From: Epiperipatus broadwayi
Taxonomy: Eukaryota; Onychophora; Udeonychophora; Euonychophora; Peripatidae
Reading direction: 5' to 3'
NCBI GenBank assembly: GCA_028023455.1
Contig: JAQFVV010000012.1
Span: 9,896,499 to 9,960,498, forward strand
DNA length: 64,000 nt
Shown here in pieces: positions 51,497 through 63,445 of this stretch. The notes under the pieces were generated by a model. That model worked only from the letters and a program-made list of their open reading frames with translations, searched no databases and was not told where the DNA came from. Numbering within the stretch: position 1 is the first letter of the stretch; each line of letters begins with the position of its first letter. Made by a program: the position numbers and the translations under genes.

Positions 51497-52382
51497 TCAA
51501 TGCATTTTATGTCTACATTCCCAATAGCCATGCAATATTCCTTCGGATCATAAACACTATAAATATGATAACAGCCAACAACAACTCCCCAGCACTCTCC
51601 TCTTTGGGGACTTCAACGTCTCCTATGATCACTTTACAAACAAGTATCTTCACTTGCTCAACAGACACTTTATTAATGGCAGGGGCTTCTTTCCTCATAA
51701 CGCCTATTCTTACTACACCAAAAGGTATCATACATTAATAGATCTGATGTTCTACACCTCTGAACTCCATCATTGTCTGGAAGCTACTCTTCAACCTGTT
51801 CCCTTCTCTGACCATCATGCTATTATCACCACACTGCAACTAACCAACTACTCCTCATCCTTTCTCAACCAGTCAATCAGAATGCTAATTAAAGCTTCCA
51901 TGACTGAAGCCATTGTACCTGAAGCATACATCCTCTTCCACAAAATCAACATACTAAAAAGGCCCCCAGAAGAGGCGTGGTTCGCCTTCATTGGGATAAT
52001 CCATTCCTTGATTGCTCACTATACTAGAAACAACAAAGGGCCATCTACGCTTATGAATGAGGTTGACCAAATCAATAATAAAATAAAGACATGCTCAACT
52101 GAACCAGATCATATCAAACACCTTCTATCACTAAAACATCAGTATAAGGAAAAACAGATGGCTATTGCAGAGTATATTTCTATTAAAAGATCACAAAACT
52201 TTCTTACTACCCAACACTGCTGGACTCGGGAATATTTGCGATGGGCATTGGGAGCTAGGAAAAAACTTAACACTCCAATCTCCCTTATTGTCAATGGAAA
52301 CTATGTCACTGGTCATCACATGATTGAACACATTGGTCTTCACTTCAAAAACCGACTTCAATTTTCCAAAGACTATCAGTGA
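51340..52382 (+). pseudogene. LINE endonuclease domain, N-terminally deleted
   Basis: LNKLGYTYLIVN and GIGILINNKHPLTSL are typical of the middle of an AP-type endonuclease. GDFNV (about 51607), IDLMF (about 51740) and SDHHAI (about 51807) are the later conserved motifs. The first part, with the catalytic Glu (QET-like motif), is missing: the ORF1 tail runs straight into the middle of the domain in the same frame. A frame break lies between 51497 and 51654, and another near 52370, where the reading passes to the RT frame. In intact elements this domain nicks target DNA to prime reverse transcription. Confidence 0.75.
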
Positions 52383-54383
52383 ATGGCTGGATCACCCATC
52401 TGCTATAAACCATGGCATAACAGCAGCTGATCTTAAAAACCGTCTATCAGCACTTTCTGACAGTGTTCATCCCAGAATGCATGCTATACCAAGATTTCTA
52501 ATTTCCCACCTTGATAACTTCGCTATCCCAATCATGATGAACATGATCAATCATCTATCCACTAAAAGAAGGGAAATAAATAATCTCTACCCGATTGCCT
52601 TAGTGCCATTCATCAAGAAGAACAAAGATCCAACCAACATCCATAACATAAGGCCTATCTCCATGACACCAATTTTAATCAAAGTTATCGAAGGTGTAAT
52701 TAAAGAGAAAATCCAGCAAAAAATTTTAGACAATATTGTTCAGTCACAATATGCAAGAAAAGGATCTTCAGCCCTGACAGCAATGGGTGAAGTCAAGATT
52801 CTCCTTGATCATATTAGATCTAATCGCTTATCAAAACCCATTGCAGTCCAGCTAGAAATAACAGAGGCTTTTGACTTGATTAATATTCACACACTTCTTA
52901 CTCTTCTAAAAGACCTCAACATTTCTTCTCATATTATACAGATTCTGGAAAATCTTCTCTACAATAGGCTAATTCACATCTCCTTAGATGGATTCTACAC
53001 AGATGGGTTCTCCCCCAACCTGTCTATTCCTCAAGGATCTCCATTGAGTGCTATCCTTTTTATATACTATCTCAACCCCCTGTTGAGAGATATAGAAATC
53101 TCATTCACTGGAGTATTCATTCCTCACATCAAAAAATCCTTCAAGTTGTTTGCATATATGGATGATGTCCTCGTAATACTACCATCTCAAAAACATCTCC
53201 CAACACTCTACAAGATTTTGGATAAATTTGCCCATGATTCACAACTTAAATTTAACTCCAACAAATTGTCATCTTGGAAAATTCTATCAGGAAAGAAAGT
53301 CTCATCTAGATTTCTAGCTGAGCCCCAGGACTTTCTTGGCTTCCCTATCTCCATGTCTCAAACAGCCATGTCAAAAAAACTTCAGAACTCCTTAATCAAT
53401 TCCACATCCCAGATTATTCAATCCCTTTCCAGGGTGTATCTCTCCATACAGGGAAAAGTAGCACTACTGAACATGAAAGTCATGTCCAAGATTGCATACT
53501 ACCTCCCCATCATGACGGCAACAAAAGCCTTTATCAAAAAAATCAATAGTCTATGTGCTAAACTCTTTTGGAAAAACAGTACAACGTCTATAAGCATGAC
53601 AAGGATGCAATACCATCGCAAATCTAACGAGATGTCCTTTCACTCCATCCCCTCAATTATCTTTCAAAAATCTCACACATTAATTCATAACCTCTTACAA
53701 AAACATGATTCCTTCAATATTTCAGAGGCCGTTCAACTGACGGACAGACCTCCTCCTCAAAAATGCTGGCTAGACCAGATTCTCCAGCTTCTCAATCAAT
53801 TTACATCTACTTTACAAAATCCATATAATACAAAAATCACCATCTGGGAAGCCCACCATAAAATCAACCCTGAAATCAACTCAATGTTGCCAATGCTTGG
53901 CATCACTAATCATAGAATTACTTCAATATTCAGTTCTTAGCTTTAGAGCCTAAATTTTTAAACTACCTAGTAAAAGTAAATCTGGGAGCCATGCATACCA
54001 ACTGGTTCCCCCACCACAAGAGATTTCTTAACAACATTGACCCTATCTGCCCAATTTGCAAGAGGCATGATGAGACATTTGACCACATAATTCGCTCATG
54101 TACCAGACTTGGTAGTATCAAACTTTTAATTTTCCAAAACAGTAAAACTGATATTTACAGAATCCTCTCACTAAAAGAATCTCTACAAAGTAAACAATTT
54201 CCAATTATAAGAATGTCAGTATTTCTCACTCACTCTATCTGGAATGTGAGATGCAAATTAGTATTCACAAATCCTCCACCAGACCCAAACAGTCTATTCA
54301 TTTCTCTCTTAAACAAAATCAAAAATAAAGACATGACCCTTTCCTCCAAATTTTTATTTGAAGAAACCTGGAATCTATTCTAA
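52324..54383 (+). pseudogene. LINE reverse transcriptase and C-terminal tail
   Basis: The largest open frame of the window (538 codons, 52324-53940). Motifs by residue: RPISMTPILIKVIEGVI (110-126), QLEITEAFD (176-184), IPQGSPLSAILF (235-246), FAYMDDVLV (276-284) and FLGFPI further on. The catalytic Asp normally at 178 is Glu. After a stop at 53940 the tail resumes in 53991-54383 with CPICKRHDETFDHIIRSC (CX2CX8HX4C) and FLTHSIWNVRCKL, the typical end of ORF2. It copies LINE RNA into DNA at the nicked target. The length and motif order are right, but the breaks and the Asp-to-Glu change argue against activity. The first part of the 538-codon frame (to about residue 18) overlaps the endonuclease frame. 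Confidence 0.85.
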
Positions 54384-54670
54384 ATTCCAAAGCCCAATAC
54401 ATTTCCAGATAGCTTATGACAACAATCTATAAACCACAGGATTTATTCCATACTCTGAATTAATATTTCCATAAATCATCCACTACCAACCCAGTAGTGA
54501 CATTATAGACTCTTATTTAGTCAATGTACTATAAAAAGTTAATGTATTAAAAAACCAATATTCTCCCTAAATAAAATTCTTTTAAAACTAAATACAGAAT
54601 TTGTGAGCCTGAAATTGTGAAAAGTTTGAAGTTCATAATTGGAGGAAAAATTTTACCAAATCACAAAATT

Positions 54671-54697
54671 ACATCACATGATGTTTTGCCTGTTTTA
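54671..54697 (+). mobile_element. Ends-only relic of the inverted-repeat retroposon
   Basis: ACATCACATGA, the family head, is followed directly by TGTTTTGCCTGTTTTA, the family tail. AAAATTA occurs on both sides (54665-54671 and 54702-54708), a possible target duplication. Confidence 0.4.
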
Positions 54698-55408
54698 TCA
54701 TAAAATTATTTAATTAGGAATCTCCTCATTTACTATGGCAACTAGTCAGAAACAAGTGAATTAAAAAAATTATTCTTGCAGTTTAAGAAGATGGACACAG
54801 AGGTCTAAAAAATTCACAAATTTATTAGTCAAATGAAATCATCATTTAAAAAAGATAGAAAAAATGTTTTTATAATATACATGTAAGAAAAAAATTACTC
54901 AATTTTTTTTTTTTTACAAGCATTCCAATATATAGGGTTGTTTTTAAAATAGGTTTTTTTTTAAAAGTATAGCAAAAAACTTTTAATCCACTCTTGCCTC
55001 ATGCTAAACTTTAAATACATGCTATTACTGCCTTTTAAATATATTTTTACAAATTTCTATGCACTTCAACTCATTTTTATTTAAAATGATATTATTATTT
55101 GATTTTATTCAACTAGTTTTTTTAACTTTTACACTATTCTAAAATTTGAGACTACTAGTCAAAACTCTAATGTAACTTACAAGCATACCAATTTAAAATA
55201 AGGCATAAATCTCCAATGCATAGTTTATTATATCAGAAATGGATAATAACAAATTTGGTTATTATTTTTATAATAAAATATGGGAAAGAACTGTGGCTTG
55301 ATATCACTAGAGTAATAGTTTTATATGGTTCAATATACTGATAGAGTGCTGACATTAAGAGCTAAAAGGGTTCTAGATTGAAGCTTAACCTGTCATATCA
55401 GATGCTTA

Positions 55409-55475
55409 AACATCACATGACCTCCCAAATAAATAACAATTTGATTATTTACTTATTCACTGGAGTGATTACCTT
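55409..55475 (+). mobile_element. Fragment of the inverted-repeat retroposon head
   Basis: AACATCACATGACCTC, then CACTGGAGTGATTACC, resemble the head and the inverted TGATTAC region of the family. No tail was found. Confidence 0.35.
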
Positions 55476-56445
55476 ATCATCATAAATAAAGAATTAAATA
55501 TAAACATTATATACTACATAATTTAGAATAAATGGTTTGTAATTAATAAAATAGAAAAATTTTCATGAGAAATGTTTATTATAGAACTATAAACATTTAC
55601 AGATAAGCTAATGATCAATAATACATTTGTTCTGGACAATGCTACAAAAGCAACAAAAAAAGCATTTTTATATTATAGTTAAGAGATAATCAAGATCAAT
55701 GCTTAAAATTCAAAAATAGAAATAAAATCACTCATCATAATAATAATGCATAATAAAATACAAAACTGTATTTTGGCAATATTAAATTTACAATTGAAAA
55801 ACTATTGAAAACAAAGTAAACTTTATAGAGTGAATTAAGAATTTTTATGAAGTAAGATATTGTGATAGGATAATGTAAAGCAATTGAATATTAATAAGAA
55901 TTAACTTATAGAAATTACTAAATAATATAAATCTGTTGAGACTCTTTTTAATGAAGAAATAATCACAAGTTTATATGGCACTGAAAAAGAAAAAAAAAGA
56001 TATCTATTATAGATTACGTTCTACCCTCAAAATACATGGAGTCAGGCTCTAAATGGAAATATCATTATTTGTTGGGAATAAGAAGAATACATGTAAAAAA
56101 CTTATAAAATTAAAATAAATCAAATAAACAAACAACAAAATTTAATAATGACCTTTTCTAAGGTAAGAGTATAAATAAAATGGATATAAAAATAAAAAAA
56201 ATCATTGAATTCATAGTACACAAAATACATATGCATATAAAGACAATTATAGTTTTTTTATTTTTTGTGCTGAAATAAAAATTATTATAAATAGAAGACA
56301 TTCTGCTAATCAAAAAAGCAATAGCAATAAAGATGACAATATCATCATGATAATAATAAAACATTAAATATTTATAAAAGTTTCAAAAATGAAACTTAAA
56401 AAAGAATTTCTTGAGTAGAACTAAGTGTAAATAATAACTCCTTGT

Positions 56446-56850
56446 TATCTATATTTAACTACTTAATATATATGGTATTAGTTAGATAAAATTTAATATA
56501 TTTTTGAAAAATACTTGGTCAGAGGTTTTCCCTCCATTTTTCATTTAATTCTTCGTGCTGTTGTTTTTGTATATCTATATTTAACTACTTAATATATATG
56601 GTATTAGTTAGATAAAATTTAATATATTTTTGAAAAATACTTGGTCAGAGGTTTTCCCTCCATTTTTCATTTAATTCTTCGTGCTGTTGTTTTTGTATTT
56701 TATAGCTACTTTTATTTTTTAAATAGCTATGATCTCATTGTTATCTTTATTTAATTACTTAATATGTATTTGTCTGTTATTAAGGTTTGAATTATTATAT
56801 CTGTTAGTTAGATAAAATTTAATATACTTTTGAAAAGTACTTGGTCTGAG
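56446..56850. repeat. 126-bp exact tandem duplication plus a diverged third unit
   Basis: 56446-56571 and 56572-56697 are identical as far as I can compare. A third, diverged unit (TTAGTTAGATAAAATTTAAT, then ACTTGGTCTGAGG) lies at about 56740-56850. Confidence 0.85.
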
Positions 56851-56859
56851 GAATTTTTT

Positions 56860-57646
56860 TAAACCGCCATTAATTTGGTTACATTTTTTTTTTTTTTTTG
56901 AGATTTAGTATGTTTTTGTTTAATTTCATAGGTTTTTGAAAATAGCATTCATGATTTTTTTGGTTTTTGTAATTTGTATTTTACTTATTTTTGATCGAAT
57001 TTGTGTTTTATATATTAGACCAATTTCTGTAATTGGAATTTTATAGTGTTTTATTCGATTTCTTTTTGATTTGTATTTTAGAAAAATTTGTTCGATTATT
57101 AATGTTTGCTTCAGGTGTTAAAATTTTTATGGGGGGATTTGAGGATTTGTTCTATTTGTTGCCCTAGGCATTTTATTTATCCATTGCTCACCTCAGGCAT
57201 TTTAACTTTCCATCAATTTTAGTGATTCTAGCATTTTAATGTATTTTTTCTGATTTTGTGTGTGTGTAGTATTTTTTTTACCAATTTTGTGTGTGTGTGT
57301 AATTTTTTAAAATTTATGTATTATTTCACTTGATTTTTTTACTTGCCTTAGACTAAATTTTTTACTTACTTTTGATGTTTTTCCTTCAGCATTTTAATTT
57401 TAATTGTTATTTTATGTATTTTTACAGATTTGGTGTGTGTATGTACTTTTTTTAAAATTTACGTATTATTTTACTTGATTTTTTACTTGCATTAGGTTAA
57501 ATTTTTTACTTGATTTTTTACTTACTTTTAATATCTTGCCTTAGGCATTTTAATTTTCCATCGATTTCAGCCATTTTTGTATATAAATTTATCACTTGCA
57601 GGCTTCTTGGTGGTTCTGCAGCATCATTTAGTGGCCACAGTATGTA
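56860..57646. mobile_element. Diverged relative of the giant foldback's right arm
   Basis: The end AAATTTATCACTTGC..GGC, then GTGGCCACAGTA, parallels the last 80 bp of the 5.9-10.3 kb element. Upstream, GCATTCATGATTTTTTT and repeated GGCATTTTA..TTTCCATC..ATTT words parallel its inner tandem units. There is no inverted partner in the neighbourhood, so it is a one-armed or truncated member. Confidence 0.55.
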
Positions 57647-57699
57647 ACCGAAAACTACCGAAAAATATAAAGAATTTCTGATACTAAAAAAATTAGAGA

Positions 57700-59240
57700 T
57701 GTTGGTATTACAATAATAATATATGAATCAAAAAATAAATTAAAAATTGAAAAAATACATAAAATATATCAATAATAAAATGAGTACTGCTTGGAATTAT
57801 GAAATGTGAAGAGAATGAAAGGTAATGATGGAATTATAATTGATATATTAAAAAAAGCTGGTGAAGAAATAATTTTTTTTTTTAGCAAAGTTATATACCA
57901 AAGGTCTAAATGATAAAGATGTACCAGATGATTGGAAGAATGCAGTAATAATATTAATATTTAAAAAAGGTGATAAAGAAGATATTAAAAATTATAGACC
58001 TATCAGCCTTTTATCAGTTTTATACAAAATTTTTACCAAGATAATTACAACTTGTTTACAGAGAACATTGGATTTCCATTATCCAAAAGAACAAGCTGGA
58101 TTTAAAGGTGGTTTTAATACAGTAGATCATATCTAGGTATTGAGAGAAGTTATAGAAAGGACAAATGAATATGAGTTGCCATTATGTTTTGGATTTGTAA
58201 ATTATGAAAAGGCATTAGATTCTATAAACATTTCTTCAGTGATTAAAGCATTGGATCATCAAGGTGTAGATCCAGGATATTGTCATATTTTAAAGAATAT
58301 TTATAAAAATGCAACAGCAACAATTAGATTACATAATGATACTAGGAAAGTCAACATTGAGAAGGGTGTAAGACAGGGTGACTCCATATCTCCAAAACTT
58401 TTTACAGCAGTGCTGCAAGAAGTATTTTGTGGATTAAAATGGAAAACTAAAGGAGTGAAAGTAAATGGAGATTATTTAAGTCATTTAGATTTTGCAGATG
58501 ATGTAGTTGTTTTTGCAGATAATGCTTCAGAGCTGCAGGGAATGTTGCAGGAGTTATCAGATGAAGTAGGAAAGTAGGACTAAAGATAAATGTTAAAAAA
58601 GATTAAAGTAATGTTTAATCAATTTGCCCAAAATATGAAAATAAAGATTGATTATGATGAATTAGAAGAAGTTAACAGTTACAAATACCTCGGTCAGATT
58701 ATTAATACAGATGGAAACATAATGGAGAAAATTAATCATAGAATTAAACTTGGTTGGAGTGCTTTTAATAGAAATAACTTGATACTAAAAGGAAATATAC
58801 CTATGTGTTTGAAAAGGAAGGTTTTAGTAAATGTGTTTTGCCAGTTCTTACTTATGGATCTGAGACTTGGACACTTAATAGAAGAACAATAGAGACTTCA
58901 GACCACTCAAAGAAGTATGGAGAGATGCATGCTGCGAGTAACAAAAGATCGAAAATGCAATGTATGGATAAGAGAACAAACAGGTGTTATTAAATTAAAA
59001 GATTGAAGTGGAGTTGGGCTAGACATATTGCTAGAAGAGATGATAATCAATAGACAATTAAAATCTTAAACTGGATTGCAAAAAATAGTAAAAGACCCAT
59101 AAAGAGACCACATGTGAGATGAATGGATGAGATGAGAAAGTGTGCAGAGGTGATGTGGAGAAGAGAAGCTAAAGATCGGAGAAAATGGATTGAGCTTGGA
59201 GAGACCTTCATCCTGTAGTGGATTGATAATGATATATATA
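57700..59240 (+). pseudogene. RTE-type LINE, RT and C-terminal region
   Basis: Reading across breaks: GNDGIIIDILKKAGEE, LAKLYTKGLNDKDVPDDWKN, DIKNYRPISLLSVLYKIFTK and EQAGFKGGFNTVDHI (TAG stop at 58134-58136). Then comes the open stretch 58140-58577 with YEKALDSI (box A), NATATIRLHNDTRKVNIEKG, VRQGDSISPKLF and LSHLDFADDVVVF. The catalytic FADD is intact here. One frameshift after 58570 leads to 58590-58892 (NSYKYLGQIINTDGNI), followed by the C-terminal tail to about 59220. The 5' part with the endonuclease is absent. It ends at a TA run; no duplication was found. It is the best preserved RTE copy of the window but lacks a continuous frame. Confidence 0.8.
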
Positions 59241-59244
59241 TATA

Positions 59245-61340
59245 TATATGCAAGTACAGGCTGTGATGTATAATTGATTTAGGTGAAGAATATTTATATT
59301 TAAAATTTTAGATCTTTTAGTTTTATAAATTTATGTATTATAATTTTATTTCATTAGTTTCATTGAGATCACATATAAATGTATAATTTCACATAGAACC
59401 AACATACATATGTAAGGAGATGTTTATATAAAGATTTGTTAAATTTATAAATCTAAAATGTCGTCAACAAAAATCACATCACACGCACTTATTTTAAGAT
59501 AGTGTGGAAGTAAAATCTGTAAATCTAATATTTTGACAATAATAATTTTTAAAGTATAAATTAGTCGAAAACAAAACTCCTTCAACCAGCACCATTTTGA
59601 TTTCATTGGGAATCGAGTTGGCTAAACTAAGATAAAATTAGATGATCAAAAAAAAATTAAACAATAGTAAAGTAATTTTGTAAATTTAAAGTCAAATTTA
59701 AAAACAAGATAATGGTTTCCCCTGCTGTGAATCCAGCTTGTGAAAAAATATAATATATAGGAGTAGAAAAATAGTATAAATAACTTATATTTTGGCACTC
59801 TAATTATTCTATTCTATAATTTATAAGTGAGTTGCTACATGAACCTATGCAAGTTCAAATATTATAATGAGTAGGTAGAAAGGTCACAGATTTGCCATTT
59901 CTTCCTATGGGAGAATGGTAACCTTCAGCACCATCCTAAATGCTGCCATGGCATGTGATTATCATCATCATCATCAGGATGGAGAATTCTAGCCATAGCC
60001 TGCTGCCAAGGAAAGAATCCACCACTAAGCAACCTATCCAAAGAAGAGTGCCACAACACCTACTTCAAATGCTGGATGACTAAGCTGCAAGAAGAAATTG
60101 GTAATATCTTCATAAACCACAGAGCTCTTAAATTAGTTTGTAATCTATCATTTAAAACATTAAGCTAGCTACTGTAATCCTATGAACATTCATTTTATTT
60201 ATTAATTTCTTATTAAATTAAATCATTCTAAAATTAAACTGTAAGACTTGCCTGTATCTTAATTAATAAATCATTTCTTTCAACTGTAATAATTGTAATC
60301 AATTATTATTTTGTTTTCTCTATAAACTGCGGTCATATCTACAATTATTGTTTTAATAATTTCATTTTCATTTATTTTATATATGTTATGATATGCCAAC
60401 ATTTCAAGGTAGAGAGTAATTAATTTAATAACTTTTGGGAGAGACAATTAAAAGCTCTCCAGCATAAGATTTAGCAGTATTCTTTAGCACATATAAATCA
60501 CTGCTTCTAAATCCTATTCTACTAGATAATAACCGATCACTATGTGCTTATTATCAATATTTAGTCATCTTTATAATTGTATTATGTTTAGTAAGGTTTG
60601 CCTAAGGAATTACCAGCTTATAAGTTAATTATTAGTTATAAGTGAAATGATAGCTAAATGTGATATTAAAAGAATATTTTTTAAATGTTGTTAAGGCTAT
60701 TAAATATATTTTATCCTCTCTAACTTAATCATATATGTGTGAATACAGATTCAGTATATTAATTAGATTAATAGTTAGTTAACCCTTTATATAGCATGAG
60801 TGCTGTATGCTATCCAAGAGCTGGACCTAGTTAGTTTCTGCAGACAGAAACTAACTATTTATGCGCATTAATTAATTAATGTTTATATATATTTATTGGT
60901 ATTACTATGCATTGCAGTGTGCTTTTACTAAGCACCTTGCATGAATTAACATCTTGCTATGTCTGAAAGGCTAGCAGTGGAGGCTGCTCCTGTCCATCTC
61001 TTTCAAGTTTAGAGCACCAAGTATGTTACTGAGTTTAAGGCTAGAACACTTGAGTAGCCAATCCAAGTTCCTGAACAAATGTTCTTTATTACTGTAGCAA
61101 GCCATTTGGTCTTAGAGCACCAAGTATTTGATAGTGAAGCCTGTGAACAATTACACATTCACACTGTGACCTTTATTTTAGTATTTTGTAAGCACCAGTC
61201 TTCAGATGCAAAACCTAAGGATAACTAGTTCTTTCTTAACAATAATGTTCAGCATTAGTTTGAACTAGTAATCTGGTTTACCATAACAATCTGTATTTTG
61301 AGCTTATTTAATTGCTCTTTAGTAATCAGTAGATGATCTG
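59245..61340. other. Intergenic DNA
   Basis: No supported gene. An ATC run at 59960-59975 lies in a less AT-rich patch (59890-60110) I cannot assign. 60829-60856 is a perfect 12-bp-stem hairpin (AGTTAGTTTCTG, loop CAGA). TTAGAGCACCAAGTAT occurs twice near 61010 and 61113, hinting at an old tandem repeat. Confidence 0.4.
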
Positions 61341-61363
61341 CTTAATGCTATATATATATATAT

Positions 61364-63439
61364 TGTAACGAGACAGCGTTACATCAGTATTAAATCTAGG
61401 AAGCATAGATCAGAACGGGACAAATCGATAAACACACACACACCAGCAAGCAACCTAAAACACTCGTAATTTTATTTTCGTAACTTGTAATAGTTTTTTT
61501 TTCTCTCATAAATACATTTATAAAACACATTGATAAAAAACAGACGATAAACGTCTAATTAGATGATTAAAGCTTTTAGATAATAAAAAATAATAATAAA
61601 TATAATTTGCTCTCCTAAATAATAAAATATAATACGCTCTCCTAAATAGTAAAATATAATTGTCAATCAAAAACACCACGGGATATTTAAAAATGTTTAT
61701 TTTAGAAATATAGTTTTAACTAGAATAAAACTTATAGAAAAGATTTGAGGAAAAGATTAAATGCTCGACTTCTAAATTTAATATAGCTTGTATTGTTCTG
61801 GTAAAACACACGCACACACGCATGCATTCGAGGTGTGAAGGAATAAGGTTGGTTGAGTGAGATTGCAAAATGAGATTGTCTCAAAATAAATATTGCCTTT
61901 AGCACAAAGAGTGAGTGAACAGGTACCTCAAACGCGGACCTGAACGACAACTCCAGGAGTAGGGAACTCTGGGGGTAGATTGGATCCCAAGATATGGACC
62001 AACCCTTATAAATACCAGTCAAAACCTATTCAATGGTTCGATTCGATTCATTTCGATTGATACGTTATCATTGCTGTTGTTGTTTTATTTTCCGATTCTC
62101 TGTATTCCGAGTTATCACCTGCTCATTTTATTCCGATGCTTATGCTTTTATTTTAACAATAGAGTTGTTCTGAATTAGCTTGATTTATTCCTCAGTATTT
62201 AAGATGATCATTATGAAATTAATACCAAGAGCGTCGATTGTCATGAGGGGCTAATAAACCCTTCAGCGATTGATCGGCGCTCCGCTACTGAAATATCTCC
62301 GAAGCTATGAAATTTCGATAACATCGTCGTGTGAAGTTAATGCTCCTAATAATAGAAATGTTCCGTGAAATACCCAAACTCGTCCAGACCAATCGATGTT
62401 CGTTGTAACCAAGACAAATCCTAGGTAAATATGTTTTATATTATGTTCACTCACTCAATTTATAAACTCGTAAGGCAATCTCGTAATTAACCAACATAAA
62501 TTTGCACAAACAAATCTTGAAACTTTCCTCATCATGATAATTTATCTTTGATATAGAACTTTGTAAACATGAACTTTGAACCTAAGTGAAGCTCAGGAAA
62601 GATAATATATTTTCTCAAATAGAAAGGAACTTTATCTCGTTATTCACATTATGTTATGATTAATTATGATTCTCTGTGAGCGTGAATGTATGTGCGCATG
62701 TGTAATAAATCAATTAATAATGTTTTCTTTTCATATTTAATAAATTTGTTCAATAGCTAATCAAGTCGAGCATTTCTCAAATCTTTTCACACACACTCAA
62801 AACCGTAGTTTATTTATTCTTTAATGACTTATCTTTGAAGTAGATTTAGTTAAATTTAAATTTCTTTTCAATTTATTTACTTTATTAATTATGTCAACAT
62901 CGTGCCGTAAGTCACGATGTTTCTTATTTAACCTTAGTTAAGATAGATTTAAGAGCGGGCGGGTCTATAATCAATCGAAGTAAACGTCAAATAATTATGT
63001 TATATACGATGTATCGGGGGATGAACTTGTAAGCCTATTGTTCGGGGCGTAAACGAACCACCTCATTGGTCAGTGACAACCAATAAATAAATCTTATGCT
63101 GTAGTTGACTAATTAGAAAACCATGCTGATTTTTCATTAGCGGACAATGCGTCTTTTCCGGGAGGAGTCGTCCTCGAAACAATCATGTAACGACCTTGAG
63201 AAACCTTATTGGTCCATGCTGGGAGTTTTTGAGCTAGTGGGTGGGATTAGACTTCGAAATCGTTTTGACATGATGTAAGGTGATGCGAGTAATTAAAATC
63301 CACTTAAATAATCGTATCTGGCGCCCCCTTATGTGGATAGCGAATAACTGTCGATATAAGAAAACAAATAAAGCCTTACGCTATGTCATGTTTATTTCGA
63401 AGCCCGTAATCTCGGTTATATAGAAGGTGGCCGGTTACA
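61364..63439 (+). mobile_element. Probable solo LTR (about 2.08 kb)
   Basis: Starts TGTAACGAGACAGCG and ends GGCCGGTTACA, so TG...CA with a 6-bp inverted tip (TGTAAC/GTTACA). Both flanks are TA repeat, which fits a target duplication (ATAT) but cannot prove it. AATAAA at 63367-63372 lies 67 bp before the end, as expected for the poly(A) signal of an LTR. The sequence is less AT-rich than its surroundings, especially 62040-63440. There is no internal coding region, primer-binding site or second LTR, hence solo. It is long for an LTR; a non-autonomous element with short inverted tips is the alternative. Confidence 0.55.
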
Positions 63440-63445
63440 ATATAT

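Larger units (their letters stand above)
49325..54590 (+). mobile_element. Near-full-length, broken two-ORF LINE
   Basis: A zinc-knuckle ORF1, an apurinic-type endonuclease, a reverse transcriptase and a C-terminal zinc-finger-like tail follow each other on the plus strand over about 5 kb. A short A-rich 3' region follows, with AATAAA near 54573. The base composition is less AT-rich than the flanks. The clade is uncertain; the gag-like ORF1 and terminal CX2C..H..C suggest a Tx1/L1-like or I-like group. Three or more frameshifts, a stop and an ORF1/ORF2 junction deletion make the copy defective. No target duplication was identified. Confidence 0.8.
54600..56440. other. Intergenic AT-rich DNA with small repeat relics
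   Basis: No gene. 54671-54697 and 55409-55475 hold short relics of the inverted-repeat retroposon family (next entries). The rest is unassigned. Confidence 0.45.
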
